Origin: a virus | Direction: 5' to 3' (one strand) | Length of the DNA stretch: 64,000 nt | Virus record (IMG/VR): IMGVR_UViG_3300037520_001069 | Location: 1-64,000 of that record | Part shown: positions 48,592 through 56,531 of the stretch, in pieces | Layout of the letters: the number at the start of each line of letters is the position of its first letter | How positions within the stretch are numbered: position 1 is the stretch's first letter | Translations under genes and position numbers: made by a program | The notes under the pieces: model-generated | Database searches by the model: none | Seen by the model: the letters and a program-made list of their open reading frames with translations, nothing else | Told to the model about the DNA's origin: nothing

Positions 48592-49040
48592 TATGTGTAA
48601 ATAGACAGAATCCTCTCTCCCGGCTCAAGGTTCATCATGGCCGATTGCTCTGTGTTATACATACCCCTCGCAGATACTCCGTCAAAAATGGTGAAGTACG
48701 ACAACTTGAGTTGTGCCTCCTTCTTCTTCATCGCCTTATCTATGTCAGACTCAATCATTGACATCAACTTGGCAACGCGCTTGTCATAAGAGGATATCCC
48801 CTCAATGGTCTGTAGGCTATACATGACCGTGGTGTGGTTCCTCGCATCAAAATGACGCAGTATCTCCTTGTAGCTCATGTGCATGAACTTGCGAAGCATA
48901 TACATCATTATCTGACGGGCCTCAACGCTCTTGCGAGTGCCAGACCTTCGGCGCAAATCATTCAATGAAACGCCGCAAATTTCAGAGACGATTTCTCGAA
49001 TCATCTCAATCGTTCTTGTAGATCTCTGTTCTAATTCCAT
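48591..49040 (-). CDS. Stand-alone DnaA domain IV-like DNA-binding protein
   Basis: A 149-residue protein. Residues ~18-85 match the DNA-binding domain of bacterial DnaA: EICGVSLNDLRRRSGTRKSV, EARQIMMYMLRKFMHMSYKE, then ARNHTTVMYS, which replaces the GRDHTTV box-recognition motif. The AAA+ part is absent. The C-terminal ~60 residues are helical and unlike DnaA. It could recruit or block host initiator at DnaA boxes, act as origin-binding protein of the phage, or regulate transcription. It overlaps the VRR-NUC gene by 35 bases; an alternative ATG at 49004 would abolish that overlap. Confidence 0.85.
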   Translation of the reverse strand: MELEQRSTRTIEMIREIVSEICGVSLNDLRRRSGTRKSVEARQIMMYMLRKFMHMSYKEILRHFDARNHTTVMYSLQTIEGISSYDKRVAKLMSMIESDIDKAMKKKEAQLKLSYFTIFDGVSARGMYNTEQSAMMNLEPGERILSIYT

Positions 49041-49248
49041 GTTTATTAAGTTCTTCTATTCTGTATTTCTGTAATTCGGAAAGCCGTCCGATCGGGGTTT
49101 TTATTTCGCTGAACAACACATCTGAGTTTGGAGGAATCGCAATGAGGTCGGGTATCCCATTCTTGTTGGTCTTAATCAACTTAATGACATAATACCCCTC
49201 CGCTTCCAACTGCTTTATCCTTTTCGCTTGAATCTGTTGTTCCCTCAT
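49006..49248 (-). CDS. VRR-NUC domain nuclease
   Basis: An 80-residue single-domain protein of the VRR-NUC (PD-(D/E)XK-like) type: GYYVIKLIKTNKNGIPDLIA, with the G-x-PD catalytic Asp, then VLFSEIKTPIGRLSELQKYR with the E-x-K motif. Such phage proteins cut branched DNA (Holliday junctions). Directly downstream of the SNF2-type helicase gene with a 4-base overlap, a common phage pairing. Confidence 0.88.
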   Translation of the reverse strand: MREQQIQAKRIKQLEAEGYYVIKLIKTNKNGIPDLIAIPPNSDVLFSEIKTPIGRLSELQKYRIEELNKHGIRTEIYKND

Positions 49249-50477
49249 AAAAAGTCTCGTCTAAAGTGGTAAATGGTGTAATCCAACTTCTTAGTGACCA
49301 TCTTGTATATCCGGACCTCTATGCCGCCATCGGAAAAAAGCCAGACAACATTGTTCTCAAGCCTATCCATCGTGGTCATCCGGTCTCTTGATTGCCAATA
49401 AGATGTCGCACTGAAATCGATGTTGAAATATACAAGCAAATCGGCCTCCTTTAAAGAAATCCCCTCTCTGCCCGATATTATTTGCAGTGCTATGTGCTTG
49501 TCGGTCGAGTTGAACTCCTCCAAGTTATCGGTCAAGGTGTACTCAAGTACACTCTTCAGCAACTCATACTCGGCTTTGAACTTGTAAAATATGCCAAGTT
49601 TCATGCCCGAAAAGTGAGTTCTGATGTAATGCGCCTTTGCGTAATCAAAACATAGGTGCTTCCCGCTCTCAAAAATTACCGTTCCAGAATAAATCTGGTG
49701 GAGTTTGTTCATCAACTTGACCTCTGTGTCTGCCAAAATAACTTCATCACCAACCCTCACAACCTTGTCCTTCTTCAGTTGCTTGGCGAGTTCGTGGGTG
49801 GCAGGACTCATTTCAACAGACTCTATCCTCTCATTTATGGTCGTCAAAAAACCGGCCTCTTGCTGAGTGAACGATATTGTGTATGGCTCCATCGCTTTCA
49901 GAATGCTCTTGTGCCCATCGCTATAGTCCTTGACATCATAGCCATTTATCTTCTTGGTCTTTAATGTCACATAGTCCCTTGCGAACAGGTAAAAGTTACG
50001 ATACCCAATGAACGGATTTCCAGGGATGCCGTACATCTGATGATAAATCTGAGAGTAAGATTCGGGAGTTGGAGTTCCCGATAGCAGAACAACGCGTAAT
50101 GGCTTATTAGCGTAAATCAGCTTCGCAATGTCAGAAGCCCTCCTGCTTGGCTTGGGAAACGCACCAAGGCAATGGGCTTCGTCCAATACCAAGAAATCCC
50201 ACTTGCACTTGGGTAGTTTGTGGGCAGACTCGTAATTGGTCACCGTCACACTTAATGCCGTTCCGTAATTCTTTATGTCGGCTTGTATACCTGCAACTGC
50301 TTTTTTCTTCGTGAGGAACAATACTTGCCCTTGCCGTAATACTTTCTCACAACACGCAATGCTTGTAAGAGTCTTGCCCGTTCTGACCTGCATGGCCAAG
50401 TAAAGAAATCCGTGGCGACTCAATATCCTTGAGCCCCTATCAGATATGTCTATCTGATAATCTCTCAGCGTGATCAC
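49245..50477 (-). CDS. SNF2-type (SF2) DNA helicase/translocase
   Basis: A 410-residue compact SF2 helicase: MQVRTGKT (Walker A, residues 29-36), VLFLTKKKA (Ia), DEAH (99-102), LLSGTP (motif III), 'ALQIISGREGISLKEADLLV' (motif V) and QSRDRM (motif VI). Similar short SNF2-like proteins occur in most crAss-like phages, probably in replication or recombination. GTG start, overlapping the previous stop (GTGA). It contains one 17/18 palindrome copy (49536-49553), in the opposite orientation to the other copies and reading SVLEYT. Confidence 0.88.
   Translation of the reverse strand: MITLRDYQIDISDRGSRILSRHGFLYLAMQVRTGKTLTSIACCEKVLRQGQVLFLTKKKAVAGIQADIKNYGTALSVTVTNYESAHKLPKCKWDFLVLDEAHCLGAFPKPSRRASDIAKLIYANKPLRVVLLSGTPTPESYSQIYHQMYGIPGNPFIGYRNFYLFARDYVTLKTKKINGYDVKDYSDGHKSILKAMEPYTISFTQQEAGFLTTINERIESVEMSPATHELAKQLKKDKVVRVGDEVILADTEVKLMNKLHQIYSGTVIFESGKHLCFDYAKAHYIRTHFSGMKLGIFYKFKAEYELLKSVLEYTLTDNLEEFNSTDKHIALQIISGREGISLKEADLLVYFNIDFSATSYWQSRDRMTTMDRLENNVVWLFSDGGIEVRIYKMVTKKLDYTIYHFRRDFL
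49536..49553 (-). repeat. 18-bp palindrome, copy in SNF2 gene (17/18, inverted centre)
   Basis: Plus strand GGTGTACTCAAGTACACT: arms match the repeat except the last base. The CA centre is inverted relative to the other leftward-block copies. It encodes SVLEYT on the minus strand. Confidence 0.7.
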
Positions 50478-50614
50478 GCGCTAAAAGAGAAAAAGACAAA
50501 ATGATCCGATCCGATCAGAAAAGTGCTTCCAGTATACCAGTTCAATGTATGTTGAATAGTGTACCCGTAACGAGTCTCAATAAAGTCACTCGTCACAACA
50601 TATGCATAATTCAT
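50474..50614 (-). CDS. 46-residue protein in the gap before the SNF2 gene
   Basis: An open frame of 47 codons fills the 133-base gap exactly. Its ATG overlaps the stop of the upstream gene (ATGA) and its TGA overlaps the GTG start of the helicase gene (GTGA). The product starts MNYAYVVTSDFIETRYGYTI and ends FVFFSFSA; it is beta-rich and neutral. Without it, the only long gap in this packed operon would be unexplained. Function unknown. Confidence 0.65.
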   Translation of the reverse strand: MNYAYVVTSDFIETRYGYTIQHTLNWYTGSTFLIGSDHFVFFSFSA

Positions 50615-50862
50615 TTTACGGGAATGCAGTATGAGATAATAAACTCCGATGCCTGAATGGACGCTTCAGGTTCAGGCAGTTCTCTCCTGAACGCTTCCTG
50701 AACATACATCCTGAATCGGTCAAATTGTTGCTCATCCATATGATACAACTCACGCCAATTCTCTACATCAACGATGTTCTCGCTTGAGACATCATTGTAA
50801 CCGGCAATGACAAACATGGTGTCAATGCAATCAAGCCTTAGTTTTGCTTCTTGTTCTGTCAT
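50611..50862 (-). CDS. Small acidic helical protein
   Basis: An 83-residue acidic protein (TEQEAKLRLDCIDTMFVIAG...). Not recognised. It overlaps the upstream small zinc-finger gene by 32 bases and the downstream miniprotein by 4. Function unknown. Confidence 0.6.
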   Translation of the reverse strand: MTEQEAKLRLDCIDTMFVIAGYNDVSSENIVDVENWRELYHMDEQQFDRFRMYVQEAFRRELPEPEASIQASEFIISYCIPVK

Positions 50863-50989
50863 TTTTAATTACATTATCAATTAGAATACCACAGTACGGA
50901 CAGTACGGGCCTGTCTTAATGTCAATCATCGCTTTGGTCGCCTCATGTTGGACGAGACCATGAACTTTACAAGTGCCTACATACTTCAT
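50831..50989 (-). CDS. 52-residue zinc-finger-like protein
   Basis: A 53-codon frame: MKYVGTCKVHGLVQHEAT... with GPYCPYCGILI. One Cys-x-x-His pair and one CPYC pair could bind a zinc ion. The start follows a TATCTTTA element after 4 bases and lies 14 bases after the primase stop; the frame runs 32 bases into the next gene. Similar mini zinc ribbons are common in phages; the role is unknown. Confidence 0.6.
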   Translation of the reverse strand: MKYVGTCKVHGLVQHEATKAMIDIKTGPYCPYCGILIDNVIKNDRTRSKTKA

Positions 50990-50993
50990 TGTG

Positions 50994-51001
50994 TAAAGAT
51001 A
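50994..51001 (-). promoter_or_regulatory. Near-consensus -7 element, leaderless arrangement
   Basis: On the minus strand TATCTTTA differs from TAnnTTTG at the last base and is 4 bases before the ATG at 50989. Confidence 0.35.
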
Positions 51002-51003
51002 AA

Positions 51004-53394
51004 TTAAAATGGTGAATTTTCTTCTTCTTCCTTACCAAAAATTATCCATCTTCCGCTCATGTCTCTGCCTTCTTCGGGCTGACAATTATACTTGAACTGA
51101 GAGTAAGATGAAAGCCATCTGTAGAACCTTGTTCTGCTTATCGTGAACTTTGACTTCGGAGCATAATCGGGGTTCTCTCTGATGAAATCGTCATACAAAC
51201 TATTCTTGTACAGCCTTCTTCCCTCGGCCAAAACTTCATTCGGCTGTTGACCTGGAAGCACTGCACACCACTCCATAAACTCATGCGATGTTTCTGCGGA
51301 GAATTGACGAACCCTCAAGTTGACAAAAGAACTCTTGGTCAAGCCCGTTGCAAGGTATGACGATAGGTTTTGTAACATATAATTGTCAAACGCCAACCAC
51401 TCGGCATCATCCCAATCGCTGAACATGAGCCTGCCAAATTCGTCAAGTGGCGTAAACTCCTTTGTGTAATACTGATGTAATTCTAACTCCCACTTCCTTC
51501 TCGCAAAGGAATTGCCTGCACCCTTGATGGCATAATTTGTAGTAATCGCAATCTTGGGCGAATTTGCAAACGGAATCTTGATAGCATCCTTGTTCTTCTT
51601 CTCTATGGTCAAGCCTTCGGTTACCGCACTAAACAACCTCTCAAAGTCAAAGTGCTTGCGAACATCATCAAAGCATATCACTTGGGTCTCAGCACTCACA
51701 AGTTGATAGGCGAATGACCTCTCAAAGGTGAACGACTTACCGTCAATCATAATGACCTTCTTCATCTTGGCGAGTCCGTTCATAAGCAATCCCTTACCCG
51801 TTCCTCCCTCCGGGTTATCCGTAATGACTTCATCATTCAGAATGACCGCAGGACAGAAACTCAAATGCTTGTACCCATGCAACAAGAACCCGATGGTGGA
51901 CTGCATTGACTTAATCCTTGACTCTTCCTTGTTGCAGATGTTCTCAACGAACCTCTTGAAATCGCAAGTGGTTACCTCAATTTGCCTAAAGTCCCTATCA
52001 ATAATATGCTCCTTCCAAACATACCCATTCAAGTCAAAGTAGTCTATGCATAATATCTCGTACTCCGAAACTCGTACTGCACAATTTCTGTAATACAAAT
52101 ACGCGTGTTCCTTCGTGTCTTCCATGACATAGACATCAATCGTTGTCAAGAAGGACAGAAATGTGTCCGTGAAATACTTCGTGTTCTCCACGAAGAAATT
52201 GTAAACTTCAATATCGCCATACGAAAGCAGATGGTTCAGAGTGAAATCCTTAATCTTCTGCTCGGATGCGTTCTCAATCAAGTTGTTCGTAATGCGAACA
52301 AAGATGTAATGCTGACTGCCGTGAGGGAAATACTTGTAAAACCCATTGTCTTCCAAAAATTTTTTGAACCCAATGTGAAACATCTTAATGCTCCCCTTCT
52401 CTGTTTTCTTCCAAAATATGTCCTCGTCTTGAGCGATGTCTTGGATGATGGATTCAACTGCTTCGGGGTCAACTCCCTCTTTATCTAATTGACCCCGTAT
52501 TGCTTTTTTTGGTACACCGGCCTTAATCTGATTCTTAATGCTCTCCACCTTCTCTCTGTCCTCGTAATACTTCGTGCCAAAGTTTTGTGTGTTGGAATAG
52601 GCACTATCCACAAGGCGTATAATTTCCATTTGCTTGAAATCGCTTGACATATAACTCAAGCATATGTTCAATGCAGATGATTTGTCAATACCGAAATCGT
52701 TAAGTGCCATCGCCAAGATGTACAAGTTGTGATTCCTTGAGCCATTGACCATCGGATATTTCTTACTCCACCATGTGAGCAGAATTTTCGTAATCTTATC
52801 TTCGTCAGTTATCGGGATGGTTTTGGTGACTTCGGTAATCGTATGCTGAACCGACTCCTCTTCCTCAATTTTATCCCAAACGATAGAGTCCTCATTCACA
52901 TACGCAGATGGGTCATAGGACTCGTAGCAGACACGGGAAATGTTCCCCGTGGCTTTATCAAAATGTGGGTTATCGTAATACTTCATCAATGTCTGAAAAT
53001 AACCCTTGTGGCTATCTATTGATGGCGGAACTTTAACGATAACCTTGATGCCATCGCCCGATGGGGATATGAAAGCACAATAGGTGTACTCGGATTGAGT
53101 TAGCACCTTCAAGTCTTTGCTTAATGCACTTTTGCTTTGATACCCGTCAAAGTCCAAACAAATGTACCCAGAGTGTTGAATGACCGAATGGTCATTCCTC
53201 TTGGTAAAAACACCGCTAAAACAAATAGCAGGTAAGTCTTTCTTCAAAATTCTTCTCTTCTCCTTGTCGCTCTCTGCCCTTATCTTATCAACAAGTTCCT
53301 TTGACGCACCACTCTTAATCCTATCAATGACGAAATCAATAGGCTTATGGAATGGTGTTGTTGTTTCCTTTATGTTCTTGAATATCGTTATCAT
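51004..53394 (-). CDS. Primase-helicase (BT4734/VirE-type N-terminus, SF3/D5-like helicase)
   Basis: A 796-residue replication protein. Residues ~40-165 match the BT4734/VirE-type primase domain: HSGYICLDFDGYQS (metal-binding D-x-D), AFISPSGDGIKVIVKVP and a helix with HKGYFQTLMKYY. Residues ~210-275 look like a primase C-terminal helical domain. The helicase core has EGGTGKGLL (Walker A) near residue 535, VICFDDV (Walker B) near 570 and 'PKIAITTNYAIKGAGNSFAR' (motif C Asn plus Arg finger). It should prime and unwind at the phage origin. A C-terminal winged-helix-like part (~705-780) completes it. Almost certainly the central replication gene here, because no DNA polymerase gene is seen in the window. 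Confidence 0.87.
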   Translation of the reverse strand: MITIFKNIKETTTPFHKPIDFVIDRIKSGASKELVDKIRAESDKEKRRILKKDLPAICFSGVFTKRNDHSVIQHSGYICLDFDGYQSKSALSKDLKVLTQSEYTYCAFISPSGDGIKVIVKVPPSIDSHKGYFQTLMKYYDNPHFDKATGNISRVCYESYDPSAYVNEDSIVWDKIEEEESVQHTITEVTKTIPITDEDKITKILLTWWSKKYPMVNGSRNHNLYILAMALNDFGIDKSSALNICLSYMSSDFKQMEIIRLVDSAYSNTQNFGTKYYEDREKVESIKNQIKAGVPKKAIRGQLDKEGVDPEAVESIIQDIAQDEDIFWKKTEKGSIKMFHIGFKKFLEDNGFYKYFPHGSQHYIFVRITNNLIENASEQKIKDFTLNHLLSYGDIEVYNFFVENTKYFTDTFLSFLTTIDVYVMEDTKEHAYLYYRNCAVRVSEYEILCIDYFDLNGYVWKEHIIDRDFRQIEVTTCDFKRFVENICNKEESRIKSMQSTIGFLLHGYKHLSFCPAVILNDEVITDNPEGGTGKGLLMNGLAKMKKVIMIDGKSFTFERSFAYQLVSAETQVICFDDVRKHFDFERLFSAVTEGLTIEKKNKDAIKIPFANSPKIAITTNYAIKGAGNSFARRKWELELHQYYTKEFTPLDEFGRLMFSDWDDAEWLAFDNYMLQNLSSYLATGLTKSSFVNLRVRQFSAETSHEFMEWCAVLPGQQPNEVLAEGRRLYKNSLYDDFIRENPDYAPKSKFTISRTRFYRWLSSYSQFKYNCQPEEGRDMSGRWIIFGKEEEENSPF

Positions 53395-53455
53395 TTTTTT
53401 TGAAGATTAAAAAAGGGGAGGTTTCCCTCCCCTCAAACATAAGCCATGAGTGATA

Positions 53456-53695
53456 TTAGTAAGGGGCAGACCCCTCGTCTTTTTTCGGTTTGAATGTGCT
53501 TAATTCAATATAAGTCTTGCCATTCTTGGCTTCCTTAATTTCCAAATTAACCCATCCATTGTCTTGGTGTTTATCCAAGAACGCTTTGGCATCTTCAACT
53601 TTTACTGATAGTTTCCCAATCACGAATTGGGGGGCTTTGTCACTCGGATATTTGAATGAAAAGCCGTCTGCGAAAATTTTTTCTGTGTCTGACAT
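53456..53695 (-). CDS. Small conserved protein, possible ssDNA-binding protein
   Basis: A 79-residue protein: FADGFSFKYPSDKAPQFVIG, KLSVKVEDAKAFLDKHQDNG, then WVNLEIKEAKNGKTYIELST. This pattern recurs next to primase and recombination genes in Bacteroidetes phages, and a small OB-like ssDNA-binding role is a reasonable guess. Followed and preceded by short gaps. No motif proves the function. Confidence 0.6.
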   Translation of the reverse strand: MSDTEKIFADGFSFKYPSDKAPQFVIGKLSVKVEDAKAFLDKHQDNGWVNLEIKEAKNGKTYIELSTFKPKKDEGSAPY

Positions 53696-53707
53696 AGTTT
53701 TTAGGTT

Positions 53708-54439
53708 TTAGAGAGTTTGATATATGGTGATTTGGCTTATGTTCTTTTTCTTCGTTGGTGATAGGTAAGTGTTGTAGACTTCAAGGGCCATCTCCACCTT
53801 TTCCCTGCCCCTTGCTACAAACTCATCGGATGCAGTAAACACCCCTATCATCTTGGTCTCCTTGTCAATGACAATGAACTTCATCGGCTTGCCGAATAGT
53901 TCGCCATAGATGTAGGCTTGGCTATCGTAGTTGTAACGATAAGCACTATATCTAAAGTCGGACAATGACGATGTGGTCTTGATGTCATACAAGAAATCAG
54001 AGGCAACAATGTCTGCCTTACCCTTGAATGATTGACCCATAATCGTGCCAATCGCAGGTTGCTCAAACTTGTTCCCTTTATCGTAGATGGTTGAAGACAC
54101 CTCAAAGTTCTGCTTCAGAGCAGAGGCAACCTCCAACATAGCATCCGCCTCGTCCTGCAACAAGAGAATCTGCTTACCGCTATCTGCAACCGCTTGCTTA
54201 TAGATGTTGGTGTTTCGGCTTGATGCTTGGACGATTTGAAACGAAGATGCTTTGTCGGGCTCAAGCATGAGCGTGTGGAGGTATCTACCTTCCACCATCG
54301 CCTTGGTCTCCTCCTTTGGCTTACCAAAGTTCTTCGGGTCATTGATTAGCGTTCCAATGTCAGAATTGGATAACCAATTCGCACCGAACTCTCCATAGTA
54401 GTTGTCATCAACTTTCAGTTTTTCAATTATCGTACTCAT
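53708..54439 (-). CDS. PD-(D/E)XK exonuclease (RecE/ExoVIII-like)
   Basis: A 243-residue nuclease: GRYLHTLMLEP (family His, H55), GKADIV (D143), DIK (D152, K154) and QAYIY (Q174). This is the RecE/YqaJ-like set of the single-domain phage recombination exonucleases, which make 3' single strands. It lies next to and overlaps by 17 bases the Sak3-type annealing protein, the usual exonuclease/annealase pair. Confidence 0.88.
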   Translation of the reverse strand: MSTIIEKLKVDDNYYGEFGANWLSNSDIGTLINDPKNFGKPKEETKAMVEGRYLHTLMLEPDKASSFQIVQASSRNTNIYKQAVADSGKQILLLQDEADAMLEVASALKQNFEVSSTIYDKGNKFEQPAIGTIMGQSFKGKADIVASDFLYDIKTTSSLSDFRYSAYRYNYDSQAYIYGELFGKPMKFIVIDKETKMIGVFTASDEFVARGREKVEMALEVYNTYLSPTKKKNISQITIYQTL

Positions 54440-55043
54440 CTTTTAGGGATTTAATTGCGTTAAGGGAAATGTCATATTTTTCGTTGAATGCTTCAAGCAA
54501 GTCAGCGAAGGGCATACTCTTTTTGTTTGCCTTGAGATAAGCGACTACCTTATCCCAATTTTTGTCACCGACATCAAGACCGACTCGCTCCTTGCTTGGT
54601 GTACTTGAGTACACCCTGCGACCCCTTGGTGTAGGCGTTGGTGCAGGCGTTTCGTCTTTGATATCTGTGTCCTCTCCAATCCACAACTGAATGCCAAGCC
54701 CATGCATGGCAATCGCCTTGGCGGTGCTACGCTGAATACTCTTGTTGACATCAGTTGAGGTAATCTTCTCAAGCGGAAGAGAGTTATTCCGAAAGTCCAT
54801 CACGGGCAACATATCAATATGCTCTTGACCGCCAACGATGATTCCGACCTTCACATAAGCAGTCTTGCCATCCGTAAAGTAATTCAGCCCCGTGTGAGGA
54901 GACTCGTAGATGACCCTTTGGGCATCGGGGTACTCTTGCTTGAGCATATCCCAAGCGTTAGCCCAAGAGAGGTAGTCCATACCGCCCTTCTTCTCAACCT
55001 TGTCCTTGACACCGATTGAATTTAGTTTTTTGTAAGTTGACAT
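54423..55043 (-). CDS. Single-strand annealing protein (Sak3/DUF1071-like)
   Basis: A 206-residue recombinase. Residues ~22-125 match DUF1071: YLSWANAWDMLKQEYPDAQR, AYVKVGIIVGGQEH, then DVNKSIQRSTAKAIAMHGLG. It anneals complementary single strands, working with the adjacent exonuclease. A Pro/Thr linker (residues 131-143) and then VYSSTP (144-149), encoded by an exact palindrome copy at 54598-54615, separate this core from a ~50-residue C-terminal helical tail that may bind SSB. Confidence 0.88.
   Translation of the reverse strand: MSTYKKLNSIGVKDKVEKKGGMDYLSWANAWDMLKQEYPDAQRVIYESPHTGLNYFTDGKTAYVKVGIIVGGQEHIDMLPVMDFRNNSLPLEKITSTDVNKSIQRSTAKAIAMHGLGIQLWIGEDTDIKDETPAPTPTPRGRRVYSSTPSKERVGLDVGDKNWDKVVAYLKANKKSMPFADLLEAFNEKYDISLNAIKSLKDEYDN
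54598..54615 (-). repeat. 18-bp palindrome copy in the annealase gene
   Basis: Exact GGTGTACTTGAGTACACC. Encodes VYSSTP in the linker of the Sak3-like protein. Little extra flanking pairing. Confidence 0.9.
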
Positions 55044-55360
55044 AGTTTTGATTTAAGTAAATTGATTTTTTTAATTGTTCTTTTGCTCGGTTTAATTTGC
55101 TCTATTCGTTCTTCTATTAAATACCTGGCGACAATTCTTACACCCTCAATCCAACCTATGCGGTAGAAGATGGCGACAAATTCTTTTGGCATATCCGTGT
55201 AGTATTCGCAATCGGATATGTTGTAAGAGAATGTCAGTTCTCCCTTCGCATGGATGCACTTGATGTAAAACTTGTAAGCCCACGAAGATTCAGTTCCTCT
55301 GACATACAAAGTTTCGCAATCGGTTATTGCCTCACTCCATATTTCGTCAGTTGTATACAA
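55022..55360 (-). CDS. Protein of unknown function
   Basis: A 112-residue protein (TTDEIWSEAITDCETLYVRG, then a helical C-terminus 'LIEERIEQIKPSKRTIKKIN'). Not recognised. The gene overlaps the annealase start by 22 bases and the next upstream gene by 37. The Lys/Arg-rich C-terminal helix could bind nucleic acid. Confidence 0.58.
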   Translation of the reverse strand: MYTTDEIWSEAITDCETLYVRGTESSWAYKFYIKCIHAKGELTFSYNISDCEYYTDMPKEFVAIFYRIGWIEGVRIVARYLIEERIEQIKPSKRTIKKINLLKSKLCQLTKN

Positions 55361-55653
55361 GGTTCGGTGATTTTATCTACAACTGATTTGAAGAACTTGT
55401 CCTTCGCACACATTTGTCTGCAAGCGTTGACATTGTACCCAAATAAATTCGGGGGCATATCAAATCCTTTACGCTTGAAGAACTCGTAAATATAGATGGG
55501 TTCAATGAGACATTTGTGACAAATGTAGCAGAACGCTTGTCGCCCCCTTGTGATATGGCGTTTTTGCGTTTTGGTAAACAATGTATCAACTGACTCATAC
55601 TTGAACTCTCTCTTTATTTCTTTCAACGCTAAATTAAATACATCATCTCTCAT
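55324..55653 (-). CDS. Possible degenerate DnaA domain IV-like protein
   Basis: A 109-residue basic protein. 'KRHITRGRQAFCYICHKCLI' followed by 'IYEFFKRKGFD' follows the helix order of DnaA domain IV (R..Ar Q..yL......I...F...), and can be aligned by eye to the clear domain IV protein at 48591-49040. The RDHTTV box-reading motif is missing (FGYNVNACRQM stands there), so DnaA-box binding is unlikely. Otherwise unknown. Four Cys could bind metal. Confidence 0.45.
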   Translation of the reverse strand: MRDDVFNLALKEIKREFKYESVDTLFTKTQKRHITRGRQAFCYICHKCLIEPIYIYEFFKRKGFDMPPNLFGYNVNACRQMCAKDKFFKSVVDKITEPCIQLTKYGVRQ

Positions 55654-55657
55654 TTCG

Positions 55658-56356
55658 TTAGTGTTCGTTTATTTTAATGTGCCTATTAGTTTTGACTCGC
55701 CTCCCACTACAAAGTCTACACTTTGAGCAGGTGGACATATAGCCTGCCTCCTTGGACGCAGGACATTGAACCGCATCAACCTCTTGGCCTTCCTTCTTGA
55801 CGATGAAAGCACGGAAGCCAAGTTGAAATGACTCTCTTGCCTCTTCATCGTTATGAGCGGATGCCATAAAGTATTCTGCATAAGGCTGACACCAAGGCTT
55901 ACGCCATTGGTGAGTGTAGCCCGTGTGACACTTGCTGACCTCTACCATGTCCTTTACCAAATCAATGGGCATGAGACTCGGTTCTCCGTATGTGCCAAAG
56001 CGAACATATTTGCCCTTGCACATTTCAACTATCTTCCGCCTCTTCTCATCAGTCAACTCGGTGGTGTCCTTGATAGAGCGGAGCGAAGACAAGAAGCCGG
56101 AATACTGAAGGTACTTGTGCGTGTAGCAACCGCCCTCCCCCGCGTTGCGGGAGAAGGGGCAGTCCATACAATTAGCCTTGTCATGTCCGAAGAAATCAGA
56201 TTGTGTTGTCTTGCCGTTGAGAACTAAATTCAGTTGGTCTAACGAATAGGTGTAGGTCTGAACTATTTGTTCCTTTGGCTCGGCAATCTTTTTGTTGGTA
56301 GTGAACGCAGAACTAACTACGAACAACCTGCTACCATCAGACCAACTTATTTTCAT
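55658..56356 (-). CDS. Conserved Cys-rich phage protein (DUF7227-like)
   Basis: A 232-residue protein widespread in phages. Seen: ANCMDCPFS, GGCYTHKYLQ, 'GKYVRFGTYGEPSLMPIDLV', TGYTHQWRKPW, and a C-terminal VQCPAS...C..CRLCSG. The Cys set suggests two metal sites; the biochemical function is unknown. The ATG at 56356 is chosen over an upstream one because it follows a TAnnTTTG element by 4 bases and gives the family N-terminus (MKISWSDGSRLFVV). Confidence 0.72.
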   Translation of the reverse strand: MKISWSDGSRLFVVSSAFTTNKKIAEPKEQIVQTYTYSLDQLNLVLNGKTTQSDFFGHDKANCMDCPFSRNAGEGGCYTHKYLQYSGFLSSLRSIKDTTELTDEKRRKIVEMCKGKYVRFGTYGEPSLMPIDLVKDMVEVSKCHTGYTHQWRKPWCQPYAEYFMASAHNDEEARESFQLGFRAFIVKKEGQEVDAVQCPASKEAGYMSTCSKCRLCSGRRVKTNRHIKINEH

Positions 56357-56531
56357 GTGACAAAGATAGTTCAAAATCCCTATCAAGTTTAGCCTCATGC
56401 ACTTTTTTCGCAAGTGCAGTATCTACCCTCAAAGGCGATTTGATTTCACAAATGGTCGGGAACACCCGACACTTACGGACTTGGCCTACGATGTAGGCTC
56501 TCCATCTATTGAACTCGGCTACCCTATCCAT
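56337..56531 (-). CDS. Small protein of unknown function
   Basis: A 64-residue basic protein (MDRVAEFNRWRAYIVGQVRK...). It overlaps the upstream gene by 8 bases and the downstream one by 20, and carries the promoter of the DUF7227-like gene within its 3' end. Not recognised. Confidence 0.5.
   Translation of the reverse strand: MDRVAEFNRWRAYIVGQVRKCRVFPTICEIKSPLRVDTALAKKVHEAKLDRDFELSLSHENKLV
56361..56368 (-). promoter_or_regulatory. -7 element, leaderless arrangement (leftward block)
   Basis: On the minus strand TATCTTTG is 4 bases before the ATG at 56356. Confidence 0.6.
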
